A DNA stretch of 64,000 nucleotides from Malus domestica. Its lineage: Eukaryota > Streptophyta > Magnoliopsida > Rosales > Rosaceae. Below the pieces are notes generated by a model. The model had not been told where the DNA came from, made no database searches, and saw only the letters and a program-made list of their open reading frames with translations. The stretch spans positions 27,395,501 through 27,459,500 of the forward strand of contig NC_091661.1 of NCBI RefSeq assembly GCF_042453785.1, given 5' to 3'. The position numbers and the translations under genes are program-made. Shown here piece after piece: positions 22,766 to 34,570 of the stretch. Numbering within the stretch: position 1 is the stretch's first letter; each line of letters begins with the position of its first letter.

Positions 22766-23836
22766 ATGCCTTGTTATTATCGTATACTGAATATAACTTG
22801 AAACTGCCTCAAAAGAATTGTAACGTGTTTTATGAAAAATGCTATGAATACCATGAATCAGTATCTTGAGTTCTCACGTTTACTGTTTTACGTTGACTGT
22901 ATTGTTGGAACTTGCACCCACCCCCCAACAGAAAAAAAAAATTTAACGCATCCATGTTAACGTGTCACAGATGGGTCCAACCATTAACAACGCGAAGCCA
23001 CAAGCTCCAACAGGAACACTAAATTCTGCCATATCTACTTTCCATCAATTGTCGAAACATGCAATCACCATCTTCGTTACCAACTTGAATATCCATCCCA
23101 TCGTTTCGTCTCTATCATTCACAGATTTAACACTTCTTCTGGTTCAAACCACAATTCTCTTATACATGATTGTACTCTTTTTTATTTATTTTTTGATAAA
23201 TGAATGATTATTTTAAAAGAAAATCAAAAAATGCAACAAACAACAAGAAGGCAGCAAAGCCAAGCTAAAAACCAAAAAACACGTAATGCTGTAAACAACT
23301 GCAGCAACCTAACCTAACAACCAGTAACAAGGGGAGAACAATTCTCCATTCTTTAAAAAAAGGCACGTTTGCAGTATAGAGAGCGAAATATGCAAAGAAC
23401 ATAACTCCAAACGTATAGAGTTCACAATTATTTTAAAGACAACAATGGAGTTGATGTGCTCATTTTTTGAATTTCAGGTTGGGTAGCTCTCTTATGCACA
23501 TTTGAATTATTATGTCAGATGTAGGGCGTTGCGACCATTAATTTTTTTTCTGAGCAGGCATGATCGCAGTTGTTGCACTTCTTACCACCTCAACATTTAC
23601 ACAAACTAATAGCAACAATTTTAAAGTACTAGGACTAGTACTGCGGTAGTTGATGATAATATATAAATATATACAGGATTAAAGATATGGTGACACACTT
23701 TTATCACGTTTTCATACACATTTTATAGGATTCACTTCATGATGTATTTTAACAATTTGAACTAGTCTATATTTTAGTGCATCATTCATAAATGTTTACG
23801 AAAAATTAGACAAATACGGTTTCTACAAATAAACAT
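22766..23836. other. Intergenic, nothing recognised
   Basis: Contains a short C-run at 22917-22928 but no gene. The open frame at 22962-23207 lacks any family signal. Confidence 0.5.
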
Positions 23837-23845
23837 TAAATTTAA

Positions 23846-23999
23846 AGGAAAACTAATGAAAATGGCTTGAAAACTTTGAGTTTTAATGATAAGGACAAAA
23901 TAAAGGGTAAAGTGAATAGTACCAGGTTTGACTTTTTAGTGTAAAAATGTGGTTTTTCGTTAAAGTGAACAGTACCGTGGGCTTTTCGTTAAAACTCCC
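23846..23999. mobile_element. MITE, family M2 copy A
   Basis: A 154-bp element with related inverted ends (AGGAAAACTAATGAAAA and, on the other strand, GGGAGTTTTAACGAAAA) and an exact 9-bp duplication TAAATTTAA at 23837-23845 and 24000-24008, which suggests a Mutator-like mover. The core contains TTTGAGTTTTAATGATAA. Further copies are at 26.68 and 52.01 kb. Confidence 0.82.
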
Positions 24000-24332
24000 T
24001 AAATTTAATCCAATTGTCATTTAATTTTCTAATTTGAATGATTTTTTGTAGACATATCTTTGAGATAAGACATAAAAGATAAAAGTTTGGATCTTTGAAG
24101 TATATTCAGTGTTTAATATATTCGTATCGACAGAAATATCGATGTGCAAATTTACGAAAATATCGATCAAATATTTTGTAAAAAATAAATATGTGATATG
24201 TGATAAGGAAAACTTCTTTCTAATGACAAGCAATAAAATAAAGCATTCCACTGGAACGAATATGTAACAAAATGCTCAATTAGTGTATAATAAATAACAT
24301 ATACAAAGTTGATGGTCCTGCCAAGGATTAAT

Positions 24333-24799
24333 GAGTAAATTGTAGTAATGGTTCCTCAACTTTAATCAAATTGAAGCAATGGTCCCTCAACTAAAAATTC
24401 ATTATCATTGGTCCCTCAACTTATCAAAATGTGTAGCTATAGTCATTTTCATCAATTTCGTCAAAATTTTGTCAAAATAAGTTATGTTGGAATAACCATT
24501 TATATAATTAGGGTTACTCAACTTATCAAAGTGTGTAATTATGGTCATTTTCGTCAACTACATAAAAAATTTTGTCAAAATGAGTTATGTTGGAATGACC
24601 ATTGCTACAATTGGGTTAAAGTTAATGGACTATTTCTCAAGTTGAATTAAAGTTGAGGGACCAATGATAATGAATTTTTAGTTGAGGAACCATAGTTGCA
24701 CGTTTTGATGAGTTGAGGGACCAATGGTAATGAATTTTTAGTTGAGGGATCATTGCTCCAATTAAGTTAAAGTTAAAGAACAATAGCTACAATTTACTC
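24333..24799. mobile_element. Mutator-like MITE (GAGTAAATTG family)
   Basis: The ends GAGTAAATTGTAG and CTACAATTTACTC are inverted, and the 9-bp duplication AGGATTAAT / ACGATTAAT (one mismatch) flanks the 467-bp element. The inner part repeats phrases such as GGTCCCTCAACT and their complements in both arms, so the element is a long imperfect hairpin. Confidence 0.85.
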
Positions 24800-24808
24800 A
24801 CGATTAAT

Positions 24809-25143
24809 TGGCGTCCATAGAAATTTCATGATATCAACTTAAAATAGATACAACATTATGTCTTGCTTTTTAATATCAAAGTACTATTTACCCAAGATCA
24901 CTCATTTGGTCTCCGGTATATATATCTAGACTTAAGTGACGAGAACGATAAAGTCACGGTGTTTTAATATTATCACTCGGCATCGTGTGCTTTAATTTTT
25001 TTTTATATATAGCATCACTTGATCGGTGAGACACCACTATTGTTATCATCATTTTATACAAGTTATTCTCGTATATCTGATCCAAATTTCAAAAAAATCA
25101 ATATTCAATATTCTCAACGAGAGAAACTTTGATAAGTTGTTGA
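24809..25143. other. Intergenic, nothing recognised
   Basis: AT-rich, no gene supported. Confidence 0.5.
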
Positions 25144-25144
25144 T

Positions 25145-25297
25145 CGATGCTAGGAAGATTAAATTTGTAAACTAAATGACATGAAACTTGACCATTGGAT
25201 TATTGATTTAGCATTAATAAACGCGCTCATTTCCTATTGATGACACATCATTTAGTTTGCAAATTTTGTCTACAAATTTAATCTCTATAGTATTACC
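25145..25297. mobile_element. MITE, family M1 copy 2
   Basis: Inverted ends ATGCTAGGAAGATTAAATTT and, on the other strand, GTAATACTATAGAGATTAAA. The core has the family phrases GATTATTGATTTAGC and TGACACATCATTTAG. Confidence 0.7.
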
Positions 25298-25344
25298 CAT
25301 ACATGAACTAGGAGTATATCAATTTATGTTCCTTATTTAATACG

Positions 25345-25492
25345 AAGGGGAGACTAAATTTGTAGATTAAATATGCAGACGAAATGATGTGTCACCAATA
25401 CGAAATAAGCACATTAATAAGCACTTAAGTAATAATCAAATCATCAACTTTCATCGTTTAGTTTACAAAATTTAGTCTCCATAACATTACCC
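25345..25492. mobile_element. MITE, family M1 copy 3
   Basis: Starts near GGGGAGACTAAATTTGTAG and ends near AAATTTAGTCTCCATAACAT, the same family in opposite core orientation, only ~50 bp from copy 2. Confidence 0.7.
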
Positions 25493-26678
25493 TTAATATG
25501 AAACATGAACCAAAACCAAAACAATGAACTTTACCTATAATTACTTAATTAGTATAATGCTAGTGAGACTAAAGTGGGTAACTAACATGTTCTAAGGCTG
25601 CTCCCATATGAATGTTTAACAAAGCAACACACTTATCTTGAACACACTAACAAATTGATTGATATCATTGCATCCCATAAATATGTTTGTCCAAGAATGA
25701 TGAAGCTTTGTTCATTCTTGAGATTACCATTTCATTTACTTTGCATTTTTGAATAGTCTTTTACTTCGTTCTTTTTTTATTTCCTACAATTGTAATCACA
25801 ATCAACAAACAAGACAAAGGTAAATAATATTAGGACCAGACTGTAAAGTCCTAATGCATTGTAGTCACCTCTCTAACGCATTTTTTCAAGTAGTTGGAGG
25901 ACATATATGAATGGCAACTCCAACCTTCAAAGAGATAGTACCCAAGTCATTCATGGAGACTCACCGAAGTTCGAAATGTCAGATGACCCTCTTTGTCCCT
26001 AAGTCGGTCTGTCCCTGCTTAAGGTATATATGTTTGGGTGAAAGATTTTCAAGTCCCAAACAATTGAGCTCAAATTATTAAGGAATAAATTACTAAAATT
26101 AGATAAGAGAAATGAAAAATATCTTTCATGAGCATTTACAAAAGGATATGAGAGAAATTTACCAATTCCTTACTCGTTGTGACTTGTGATCCTTCGCTCA
26201 AACATAACCATAGTGTTTTATGGAATTAACAGGTTATCCACGTAAGAAGTTGACTGAACTCTGAACTAAGAGAAAATTTTTATATGTTCAGAACACAAGT
26301 GATACATCATCTGTTATTATATAACTGATGAAAAATTTCATTTTTAAGTATTGTTAATTTTTTAATATAAATATATCATAAATTATATAGTAATACGTGA
26401 TATACCATCGTATTTCTGGTACATTAAAAGATTTCGCCCGAACCAAGTTAAATTAGCACATTACCAAGTTATGACTGTTTCACCAGCCCTCCCCCAGCTA
26501 ATCAAATTCATTGCTCTGTCAGTAAAACAAGCCATTTGCAGAAGAAAACGTGACTGTTTTGACCAGTTGAAGCGCAAGCAGGTTGCAAAAGATGAGTAGG
26601 TGAATCAATAAATGTTCCAACAGTTAATGCTTTTATGGTGTAAAATTAAATTACCCATATATTAGGGTTAAGAAGATA
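25493..26678. other. CYP77B distal upstream region
   Basis: No gene. Probably the distal 5' flank of the P450 gene; I see no motif that I can name with confidence. Confidence 0.45.
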
Positions 26679-26829
26679 AGAAAACTAATAAAAATGATTT
26701 GAAAACTTTGAGTTTTAATGATAAAAATAAAATAAAAGGTAAAATGAATAGTGTCAATATTGATTTTTTAGTGTAAAATGTGATTTTTCGTTAAAATGAA
26801 AAGTACTGGAAACTTTTCGTTAAAGTTCC
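26679..26829. mobile_element. MITE, family M2 copy B, in the P450 promoter
   Basis: Same family as 23846-23999 (TTTGAGTTTTAATGATAA core, GTGATTTTTCGTTAAAATGA, final CTTTTCGTTAAAGTTCC). The target duplication is no longer clear. It ends about 43 bp before the TATA box and 160 bp before the ATG of the P450 gene. Confidence 0.72.
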
Positions 26830-26871
26830 GAAGAAAGATCAAATCCATAGCTTTCAAGCCCACGCATCTCT

Positions 26872-26881
26872 CTATATATAG
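26872..26881 (+). promoter_or_regulatory. TATA box of the P450 gene
   Basis: CTATATATAG lies about 110 bp upstream of the ATG at 26989, with a CT-rich segment just before it, a usual plant core promoter layout. Confidence 0.6.
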
Positions 26882-26988
26882 TACTCAGCAACTTCATCAC
26901 CTTAATCATTCCTCTCGTTTTTGCTTTTAAATTTGTATTGGTTCTAGAGAGAAAGTTGGTAAGCTAAGCTAAGGTTATAATATTATCC

Positions 26989-28602
26989 ATGGAGGGGGTG
27001 ATGATGGACGTCGTTCTGGTGTGTTTGGGGCTTATCTTTTTCCGGCTATGGTGGCGCTACTGGTCAGTTACTGGTGGCGGGCCTAAAAACCTGCCGCCGG
27101 GGCCGCCAGGGTGGCCGATAGTGGGAAACCTAATCCAAGTCATCCTCCAACGGCGGCACTTCATCTACGTCGTCCGCGACTTACGTGCAAAGTACGGACC
27201 AATCTTCACCATGCAGATGGGGCAGCGGACTCTCATAATCGTCACCAGCTCCGACCTCATACACGAGGCCCTCGTCCAGAGAGGTCCCGAGTTCGCGTCC
27301 CGGCCTGCTGATTCCCCCATCCGCCTCCTGTTCAGCGTCGGAAAGTGTGCCATCAACTCGGCAGAGTACGGTCCTTTCTGGCGTACCTTGCGGAGAAACT
27401 TCGTCACCGAGCTGATCAACCCGGCGAGGATAAGGCAGTATAGCTGGATCAGACACTGGGCTATCAAATCCCACATGGACAGGCTGATAAAGTCCGAAGA
27501 TAGCATCGTTCATGTGATGAGCGAGTGCCGGCTCACCATCTGTAGTATCCTTATATGCTTGTGCTTTGGGGCGAAGATCTCCGATGAGAAGATCAAGACG
27601 ATCGAGAGCGTGTTGAAAGACGTTATGATGATGACAACTCCAAAGCTCCCCGATTTCCTGCCGGTGCTGACTCCATTGTTTCGCCGGCAAGTCAGGGAAG
27701 CAAAGGAGCTGAGGAGGAGGCAGTTGGAGTGTTTGGTTCCACTCGTTAGAGACAGAAAAGCATTTGTTCTTGAAAGTGATAATGTTAAGGATGAAAACGT
27801 AAAAAAGATAATGGTGAGTCCAAAGGGTGCTGCTTATATTGACTCCTTGTTTGAGCTGGAGGTGCCGGTGAGAGGGAAAGACCGAGGCCGCAGGCGGTTG
27901 GAAGAGGAGGAGCTCGTGACTCTTGTCTCCGAAGTCATCAATGCCGGGACGGATACTAGTGCTACGGCGTTAGAGTGGGCTTTGCTTCATTTGGTGATGG
28001 ACCAAAAAATTCAAGAGAAGCTGTACAGGGAAATCGTTGATTGTGTAGGGACAGATCGCAGTCCCTACACAAATGAACAAAAGCCGCACGAAGAGGTGAT
28101 CACTGAGAGTGACGTGGAAAAAATGAGCTACCTTTCCGCGGTGGTGAAAGAAACATTCCGGCGGCACCCCCCGAGCCACTTCGTCCTGTCACACGCAGCC
28201 TTGGAGAACACGGAGCTCGGCGGATACACTGTGCCCGCAGATGCGAGCGTGGAGTTTTACACTGCATGGGTGACTGAAGATCCCGATATGTGGGAGGACC
28301 CGGGTGAGTTCCGACCGGAGAGGTTCTTGGAGGGAGGAGACGGGGTTGACGTGGACGTGACCGGGACCAAAGGGGTGAAGATGGTGCCGTTTGGAGCTGG
28401 CAGGCGGATCTGCCCCGCGTGGACGTTAGGGACTTTGCATATCAACTTGCTGCTTGCTCGGATGGTGCATGCTTTTAAATGGTTGCCGGTTCCAGATGCG
28501 CCACCGGACCCGACTGAGACGTTTGCTTTTACAGTTGTCATGAAGAACCCTCTCAAGGCCATCATTGTGCCTAGGTCGTTAATGTCATCCACCAAGATCT
28601 AA
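26989..28602 (+). CDS. CYP77B1-like: Cytochrome P450, CYP77B type
   Basis: A single intronless frame of 537 residues. It is a microsomal P450: N-terminal membrane anchor (about 5-25), proline hinge LPPGPPGWPIVGN, I-helix AGTDTSA at 319-325, K-helix ExxR at E388-R391, PERF-type FRPERF, and heme motif FGAGRRICPAW with Cys475. The heme-region sequence and the tail (...NPLKAIIVPR) match CYP77B1 as I remember it, rather than CYP77A. CYP77 enzymes oxidise fatty acids: CYP77A6 acts in cutin synthesis, and CYP77A4 and CYP77B1 are reported epoxidising enzymes. Substrate here is inference. The ATG at 26989 has good context (CCATGG); in-frame ATGs at 27001 and 27004 are alternatives. A MITE lies in the promoter and a CACTA element begins 166 bp after the stop. 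Confidence 0.93.
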   Translation: MEGVMMDVVLVCLGLIFFRLWWRYWSVTGGGPKNLPPGPPGWPIVGNLIQVILQRRHFIYVVRDLRAKYGPIFTMQMGQRTLIIVTSSDLIHEALVQRGPEFASRPADSPIRLLFSVGKCAINSAEYGPFWRTLRRNFVTELINPARIRQYSWIRHWAIKSHMDRLIKSEDSIVHVMSECRLTICSILICLCFGAKISDEKIKTIESVLKDVMMMTTPKLPDFLPVLTPLFRRQVREAKELRRRQLECLVPLVRDRKAFVLESDNVKDENVKKIMVSPKGAAYIDSLFELEVPVRGKDRGRRRLEEEELVTLVSEVINAGTDTSATALEWALLHLVMDQKIQEKLYREIVDCVGTDRSPYTNEQKPHEEVITESDVEKMSYLSAVVKETFRRHPPSHFVLSHAALENTELGGYTVPADASVEFYTAWVTEDPDMWEDPGEFRPERFLEGGDGVDVDVTGTKGVKMVPFGAGRRICPAWTLGTLHINLLLARMVHAFKWLPVPDAPPDPTETFAFTVVMKNPLKAIIVPRSLMSSTKI

Positions 28603-28767
28603 TGTTTCAAGACCAGGATTAATTAGCTTGGTTTATATTAATTAATTATAGTTATTATAAGGCAGGGTTGTTTACTGTTAGTTTATTCTTAATTATGCTC
28701 TAATTTATGAGAAAAAACTGTACAAGTTGGAATTATAATTTATAAGTTAAGGACTATATATAAGACG

Positions 28768-31410
28768 CACTACAAAAAAAAGGGCCTTTTGCGACGGTCA
28801 AAACGTGTCGCAAAAGTAGCTAAAAGCGTCGCAATAGCCCTTTTATGACGAGCATGCGACGGAAAATAACGCGTCGCAACAACTAGGCGTCGTAAATGTT
28901 GGTCGATTATATGCGATGCTTTAAGCACGTCGCAAATATTATTTACTACAGACTTGCGACGGCAAACTAAACGTCGCAAATAATTGGCAACAGGTTTAAA
29001 AAAAAAATTATTTGGCGTCAAATGAGACGCCACAATGACATTATTTTGAGTAACTTCACCAAAATTGTTAAATGTAAAATTTACTACAGGTTCCAAACTA
29101 AAATAAAATCCAACATCATTGATACAATTCATAATTCACAAAATGAAACACTTATTTGGAATCTTTGATATCAAATAATGTATTAAACTTACAGTAATTA
29201 AACATAAATACATGATCTAAACATTTATATAGTCTATAATCCTATGTCAGACCTGTGCTTCTATGTCGAACCTAGCAAGAGATCCCCTTGAGTGTTTTTC
29301 CTTCTAAACTTTATGCCTCTCCCCTTCATATTACAATACAAACCTCATCAACATTTACTTCAGATTGAAATCGAAGCTTGGGTCGTGAATGAAAGTAGAA
29401 GGCGCCAAAGGTGAGGTAAGAGTGCGAGACGCCGTTTATTTAGTTAGCAAGATGGAACAATCTAATGGATTTGTTTCTTCACTTTGTTCCTCCCGTTGAT
29501 CAAACTAGGCAAGATGTACCAACCAGGCCACACCAGGCCCTTTGAATTGTAAACATCAAGTTCAACAGGGGAATCTCCTGCTGGGACTGAACATCACAAA
29601 CAGATAAATGTCAAGCAGAAAACAACCATTGTTTCCGGATTTCATCTCATGCATGTAAACCACTAATGACAAACACAAGACCCTAGTCATGACATACTTG
29701 GCTCTTGTTGTACTCAAACTCAATAATATGCAGACAATCTTCGATTCCAACTTCCATCTGCAAAGGCAATAAAATTATAGGAAGATCCATTGAGGGAGGA
29801 CTAACAATGGGGTGGCTGTTAGATAATAAAAAGTGTGCATGATGCTCAAAAGATCCTGGTATTCCAAGAGAGAGAGATTACCACAAAATCCTGGTATTCC
29901 ACTATGCTACTACCATAACCACAACTACACTAGTGTAGCAAAATCTAAAAGCTGCCAATAGATATTTACTTCAAGTCTTCGATAAACAATTAAGAATGAA
30001 AATATAAGTAACTATCAATGTCTTAAGAGTTACCTAAGTCTCACATTCCCGTTCTAAGTCTCATATGACATCTCAACTGTAGAAAACTCAAAAGGATATG
30101 TTTTCCTTTCATATATCTGTCCAGGAACATCAAGTTCCTTTCATATATCTATCTTTCTTTATTTCTAATGTAAAGGGTTGGTAATTATAAACAAAGAATC
30201 AAAATCAATAGTTTAAAAAACCGAGTAGAAACTATACAAAGCTAATGAAATGAAGCCAAAACAAACTCACCAAGGGAAGTAAAGTCATAAAAGTTGCCTC
30301 TGTCAAAGTACATCTCTGCAACATAAAGTCTATTAGAATGCTAGGGTAAGAATAAAAATCCTAAGAAATGCTATTGACCAAGAAGCAAGGAAAAATAATT
30401 ACAGGCAGGAGTTGGTTGATTAGCATGTAATGAACCAAAAAACAAATCTCATGCTATTATTTTCACACTAAACAAAAAGCAAATACTTAAAGAGTGGCTT
30501 CAACACTCTCTACTGTAACTCTGTCATCAGTTAAATCCAAGTCCAGATAGGGAAAACTAAGCTGCAACAGCATACGAACGAAAAACTCAGATTAAATAAA
30601 ATCAAATTCGACAACAAAAGTATCAATAAACTTAAAATCACTCTGAAATGAATCTTCACACATCGTTAGCTGTTTCCATATGATCCTCGTCATTTCATCA
30701 GATAATTGACAAAATAATACCATAATTAATAGAGTACAGAATCACAACATCATCAATTACAAAAACTGGCTCCAATTACAAAAATCCTCCAACAATATTA
30801 ACAATTAGTGATGAAGTAAAACGCAGCAAAAAACTGAAAACCCCTAAACAACCAGAGAGCTTATGGAGAATAGATAGGATTGAAATTTGCAGAAAAATGA
30901 TGAAACAATACCCAGAAAAAACAATTGGAAGATAATTCCTCGAATAATCTTACCCGAATGGGAAGAGATGACGTTGAATTCGACTTTCTAGTAGCAAAAA
31001 GAAAGAACGGATAGATGAGAACAAAATTAGGGATAGTGAAAGGGGTATTTGAGAGAGGGAACAAGAACCATGAATTCTTACCTGGTTCAATTGCGTCTCA
31101 ACATCAGGATTATGGCGAGAGTGGCAGAGAAGGATTTAAGCTTTGAAAAGAGGCAGAGAGGCAGAGATGCAAAGAGCGAGAAGGAGAGAGGCGGAGAGCG
31201 AGAGGGAGACTCGAGCGTACTGAGTCTCATTTTTTAACTTTTTTCCTCTTCTCTTTTACTTGTTCACGCATGCGACGGAACTCAATGGGGTCGTAAATAA
31301 CAAAGCGCCAAAGTTAACCGCGCAGAAAATTAGTGAAATTCGTATTTATTACGACGGCCGCGTCATGCGTCGCAAAAGAAGTGTCGCAAATACCGTGTTT
31401 TCTTGTAGTG
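28768..31410. mobile_element. Non-autonomous CACTA (EnSpm) element
   Basis: Ends are CACTACAAAAAAAAGGGCC on the left and, on the other strand, CACTACAAGAAAACAC on the right, with the 3-bp duplication ACG at 28765-28767 and 31411-31413. Subterminal regions of about 200 bp on each side are rich in GCGACG/CGTCGC words in both orientations, the presumed transposase sites. The 2643-bp element carries no transposase, so it would need an autonomous partner. The interior (29.2-31.2 kb) has no coding sequence I can identify. Confidence 0.92.
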
Positions 31411-31413
31411 ACG

Positions 31414-31602
31414 GACGTGATATGATGAATTGGTATTCTTATTAATATTCAATTCGTATGTTTTCTTGTCTCTGATAAACATTAAACAAAATCCTATGTT
31501 TTCTTTTGCACTTGCAAGCTAAAGTGAGACAATCTTAGTAGATTCAGAGCCCTTTTAAGTTGTAACAGTGTTGTCTCTCCATGCTTTTTCATTTAAAAAC
31601 TA
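31414..31602. other. Short intergenic gap
   Basis: Between the CACTA element and MITE M1 copy 4; nothing recognised. Confidence 0.4.
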
Positions 31603-31771
31603 GGGTAATATTAGGAAAATTAAATTTTTAGATAAAATTTTGTAAATTAAATGGCATGGAAGTTGATGATTGAAGTATGATTTAAGCGTTGATACTCATG
31701 CTCATTCCTATTCGTGACACATTATTTAGTTAGCATAATTATTCTAAAAATTTAGTTTTCCTATTATCCTT
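31603..31771. mobile_element. MITE, family M1 copy 4
   Basis: Ends TAGGGTAATATTAGGAAAAT and, on the other strand, AAGGATAATAGGAAAACTAA, with the family core phrases GTTGATGATTGAAGTATGAT and TGACACATTATTTAG. Confidence 0.65.
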
Positions 31772-31964
31772 AGAAACTATAGCTGCTTAGCATTTACGGG
31801 TAACAAAGTTACTTTGTGAATTTGGTAGTGCAATGAAATAGGAATGTTGAGAGGAATGAATCGAACGCGGAACTTTGAATGCATGAGTTTATGTGTTTAT
31901 TTAACAAAGTTACATGTTATTTTCAGCAAAGAAATAGGAAGTATTAAAAAGGGGTAATTCATAC

Positions 31965-32028
31965 CAACCTAATATTTTAAGTGATTGTAAATCAGACAAC
32001 CTAATATTTTGAGTGATTGTAAATCAGA
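31965..32028. repeat. 32-bp tandem duplication
   Basis: Two copies of a 32-bp unit (CAACCTAATATTTTRAGTGA...) differ at one base and directly abut the left end of the hAT-like element. Confidence 0.9.
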
Positions 32029-32030
32029 CT

Positions 32031-33060
32031 CAGGGCTAGTTTGGTATTGCTGTGTTTTTAAAAAAAATTGTTTTTACTGTGATGTGAGAATAAAAGGTTG
32101 TAAAATAAAGCAGATAAGTGTTTGATAAACATTTTTTTTTTAAAAAGTGCTTTAACGAAAAAAGTAGTATTCAAGTGTTTGGTAACTTTTATATAAAAAT
32201 GATGTGCATATGTTAAATGACTAAAAAGAGTATAATATTATATTAAACATTACAATAATTTAAATTTTTTCTCTTATAATTTTATTTATTTATAATCTCT
32301 CCTACGTTCACTCTCTCTCATCTCCCTCATTTTCCCTGCTGCTCATCCTCCTTCATCTCAACTTCACTGGATCTTCGAGCGTCAACGTCTCCGACCACAC
32401 CTTTGAGGACAAACATATTTGTTGAGGTATAAAATTAAATAAATGGTTTGTTTATTGGGTTTTAAATTAGGGTTTTGTTATTGAATTTGATGAATTTATT
32501 TGTGTCGTGCAAATAAGATTGGTTGGCATCTTATTAATTTATTGGGTGTTAATTTGGTGAATTCCTTGCGGATGAGAATCATCATTCATGCTACTGGAGA
32601 AATCATCGGTCCTTTTATCACTGTAAGCATTTCCGTCAATTAAATTAATTTATGGGTTATTTTTTAAGTTTATTATACTATTTAATGTCGCATTTGATCG
32701 TGTGTAGGATCTGAAAGGAGGAGAGGGATAATCATTGGTGCAGTGGTGGTCGATGTCGAGCGGGAGGAGGAGGGACGACGACAATCCTAGGGATTTGATG
32801 CGGGGGGAGAACGAGGGAATAGGAAAGAGATCCGTTGTTTTAGGGACAAGGATTGTCATTCTGTAAAACTAACGAGGGTGTTATTGGAGTTTAGAAAGTT
32901 CCATTAACATTGCACTGTAGCTCTACATGTTTTGAAAAAAAAAAAGCTGTTTTTTCAAAACTATGATTTGCAGCTTCAGGATTTTGGCTTTTTTCCACCC
33001 TCAATGGTGAAAAAAAACGCTGATTTTAGTGTGTTTACCAAACACTAAAAAGGCCCTAAC
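32031..33060. mobile_element. hAT-like non-autonomous element
   Basis: The left end GGGCTAGTTTGGTATTGCTG and, on the other strand, the right end AGGGCCTTTTTAGTGTTTGG are related inverted ends of the widespread plant GGGCCxGTTTGGTA type. Regions rich in A/T runs and TGTTTGGTAA words lie inside both ends. No transposase. I could not fix an 8-bp duplication, so boundaries are approximate. Confidence 0.5.
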
Positions 33061-33760
33061 TTTTTTTCATACTTGCTTTTTTTATAATTTCAGCTGTGCC
33101 AAACTGGTACTCAATCTTTTAGTATTCAAGTGCAACGAGCCAAGCTTGAAAAAGGTTAAGGTTACACTAAATAACTGTGCCAAACCAAGAGGTTTTAAAG
33201 TTATTAAAAGGGATGCAAACAATATGGATAATGCTTATATGTTCCTCCCGTGGATACCTGCTTGTCCTCTACTAACAATTAACGAATCATTACTGTTCGA
33301 ACATCATAATCGGAATCATTTTTTTTCTTTATCATGACCTAAAGGTCACATATGTTAAAAAAAGAAAAATCATTTAATTTGAAGATCCTTTAGTTATACA
33401 TCTATGTTAAACCAATCAACGATTTTGATAACAAGTAACATCCTCTTGATAAACCGTTCATTTTTTTATGCATATTAATAGTTAAAAGATCTCCATTTTG
33501 AATAATATCTACATATATAATCTCTAAACGATAATAAAGAGAATAACCAGTTCTTATTATAATATTCGAAAGATAAAAACTCGTTAATTATAAATGGAGA
33601 ATAAGCAAGTACCTCACGGAGGAAACACGAACATTGTACGGACAATATATTCTGCACATTAGGCATTTTTTGACATTATATGGACAAAAATCTATTAAAT
33701 TTTTTTACTTGTTCAAAAAGTTGGAAAAATATATCACCGAAACATAAAAGTCCGGGAAAG
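33061..33760. other. Intergenic, nothing recognised
   Basis: AT-rich sequence before the candidate snoRNA promoter. The open frame at 33029-33337 has no family signal. Confidence 0.45.
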
Positions 33761-33767
33761 AAATGGT

Positions 33768-33888
33768 GGCCCATTAAAGCCCATTTGCTTTTCAAAACGA
33801 TAACTGTTCGATTCAGTTGATAATATATAGGCCCATTGAAATCCCCGTGTTTCCCTCAAAACCCTAGCTCTCTCTATCCCTATAAAAC
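33768..33888 (+). promoter_or_regulatory. Site II / telo-box / TATA promoter of the candidate snoRNA locus
   Basis: Three site II motifs (GGCCCA at 33768, AGCCCA at 33778, GGCCCA at 33830), one telo-box AAACCCTAG at 33859-33867, and TATAAAAC at 33881-33888. In plants the combination of site II and telo-box marks promoters of ribosomal-protein and snoRNA genes (established knowledge). No ribosomal-protein coding sequence follows, which favours an RNA gene. Confidence 0.6.
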
Positions 33889-33990
33889 CATGGCGAACGC
33901 CCGCTTTCCAGTCAACCCAGCAACGCCTCCACCGCCATTTTTAGCAGAAATCCAATTTGTGTTAGCAAAAGTTTAAGAGAGAGAGAGAAA

Positions 33991-34102
33991 GAGATTGGCG
34001 GTGATGACCCAATGAAATTCAAGCTCAACAGACCGGATTGTAGGCCTTCTCTTTTCAAGAGAAGGTTTGCGTGTCGACAACCCCGCTGAACTGAGCCTTC
34101 TC
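33991..34102 (+). ncRNA. Candidate box C/D snoRNA 1
   Basis: A C-box GTGATGA at 34001-34007 and a D-box CTGA at 34091-34094 are bracketed by possible terminal pairing (GGC at 33997-33999 with GCC at 34095-34097, and GAGA with TCTC outside). Inside is a 9-bp hairpin (CCTTCTCTT / AAGAGAAGG). The unit begins about 80 bp after the expected transcription start. The guide target was not determined and no named plant snoRNA was recognised. Confidence 0.4.
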
Positions 34103-34570
34103 TTTCTCCCTTCTTTTTTTCTTCATTTTATTTCCCTGAAAATTTTGTGATTTGGTTGTTTTTTATTTGTATTTAATTTGTTTTCAATTGTTTTTTAATT
34201 AAATTTAATTTTGGTGGGAAGGTGAAGGAAAGGGGGATTGCTATGAGGATACCAAGCTCCCTCTTCTGATTAAGGTTGAGGAAACTTGCCGGCAGAATCG
34301 AACCTAAAAATTATCAGCCACCACTGAGTAATTCTCCCCTTTTTCCCACCTTAATTATTTCTTTTTTTTTTTTCTTTTTTTTAATCAAAGTTTTGATCTT
34401 TTTATTTATTTATAGTAATTGTGAATTTAGTTGTGGTAATGATGGATTGGGATGAAGCAATCAAATTATCCAACACTTGATCTGAGATATTTGTTATCGA
34501 GTGATGCTAACTGATATACTTCTGAATCTGAATTATTAATTTAGATTGTTTTATTTTGTATTTGTGATGA

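Noticed and set aside
22962-23207. 81-residue open frame
   Set aside because: No recognisable motif and no promoter or splice context; probably chance.
27181-27690. 169-residue minus-strand open frame
   Set aside because: Reverse shadow of the P450 gene.
29150-31235. Possible captured gene inside the CACTA element
   Set aside because: Several short open frames exist, but none shows a family motif or consistent splice phase.
33891-33977. Short ATG frame (28 residues, MANARFPVNPATPPPPFLAE...) after the site II promoter
   Set aside because: Very short with no downstream exon that I could join; kept only as a possible leader peptide, not listed as a gene.
34225-34330. Third snoRNA-like unit
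   Set aside because: Box C is poor and no terminal stem is convincing.
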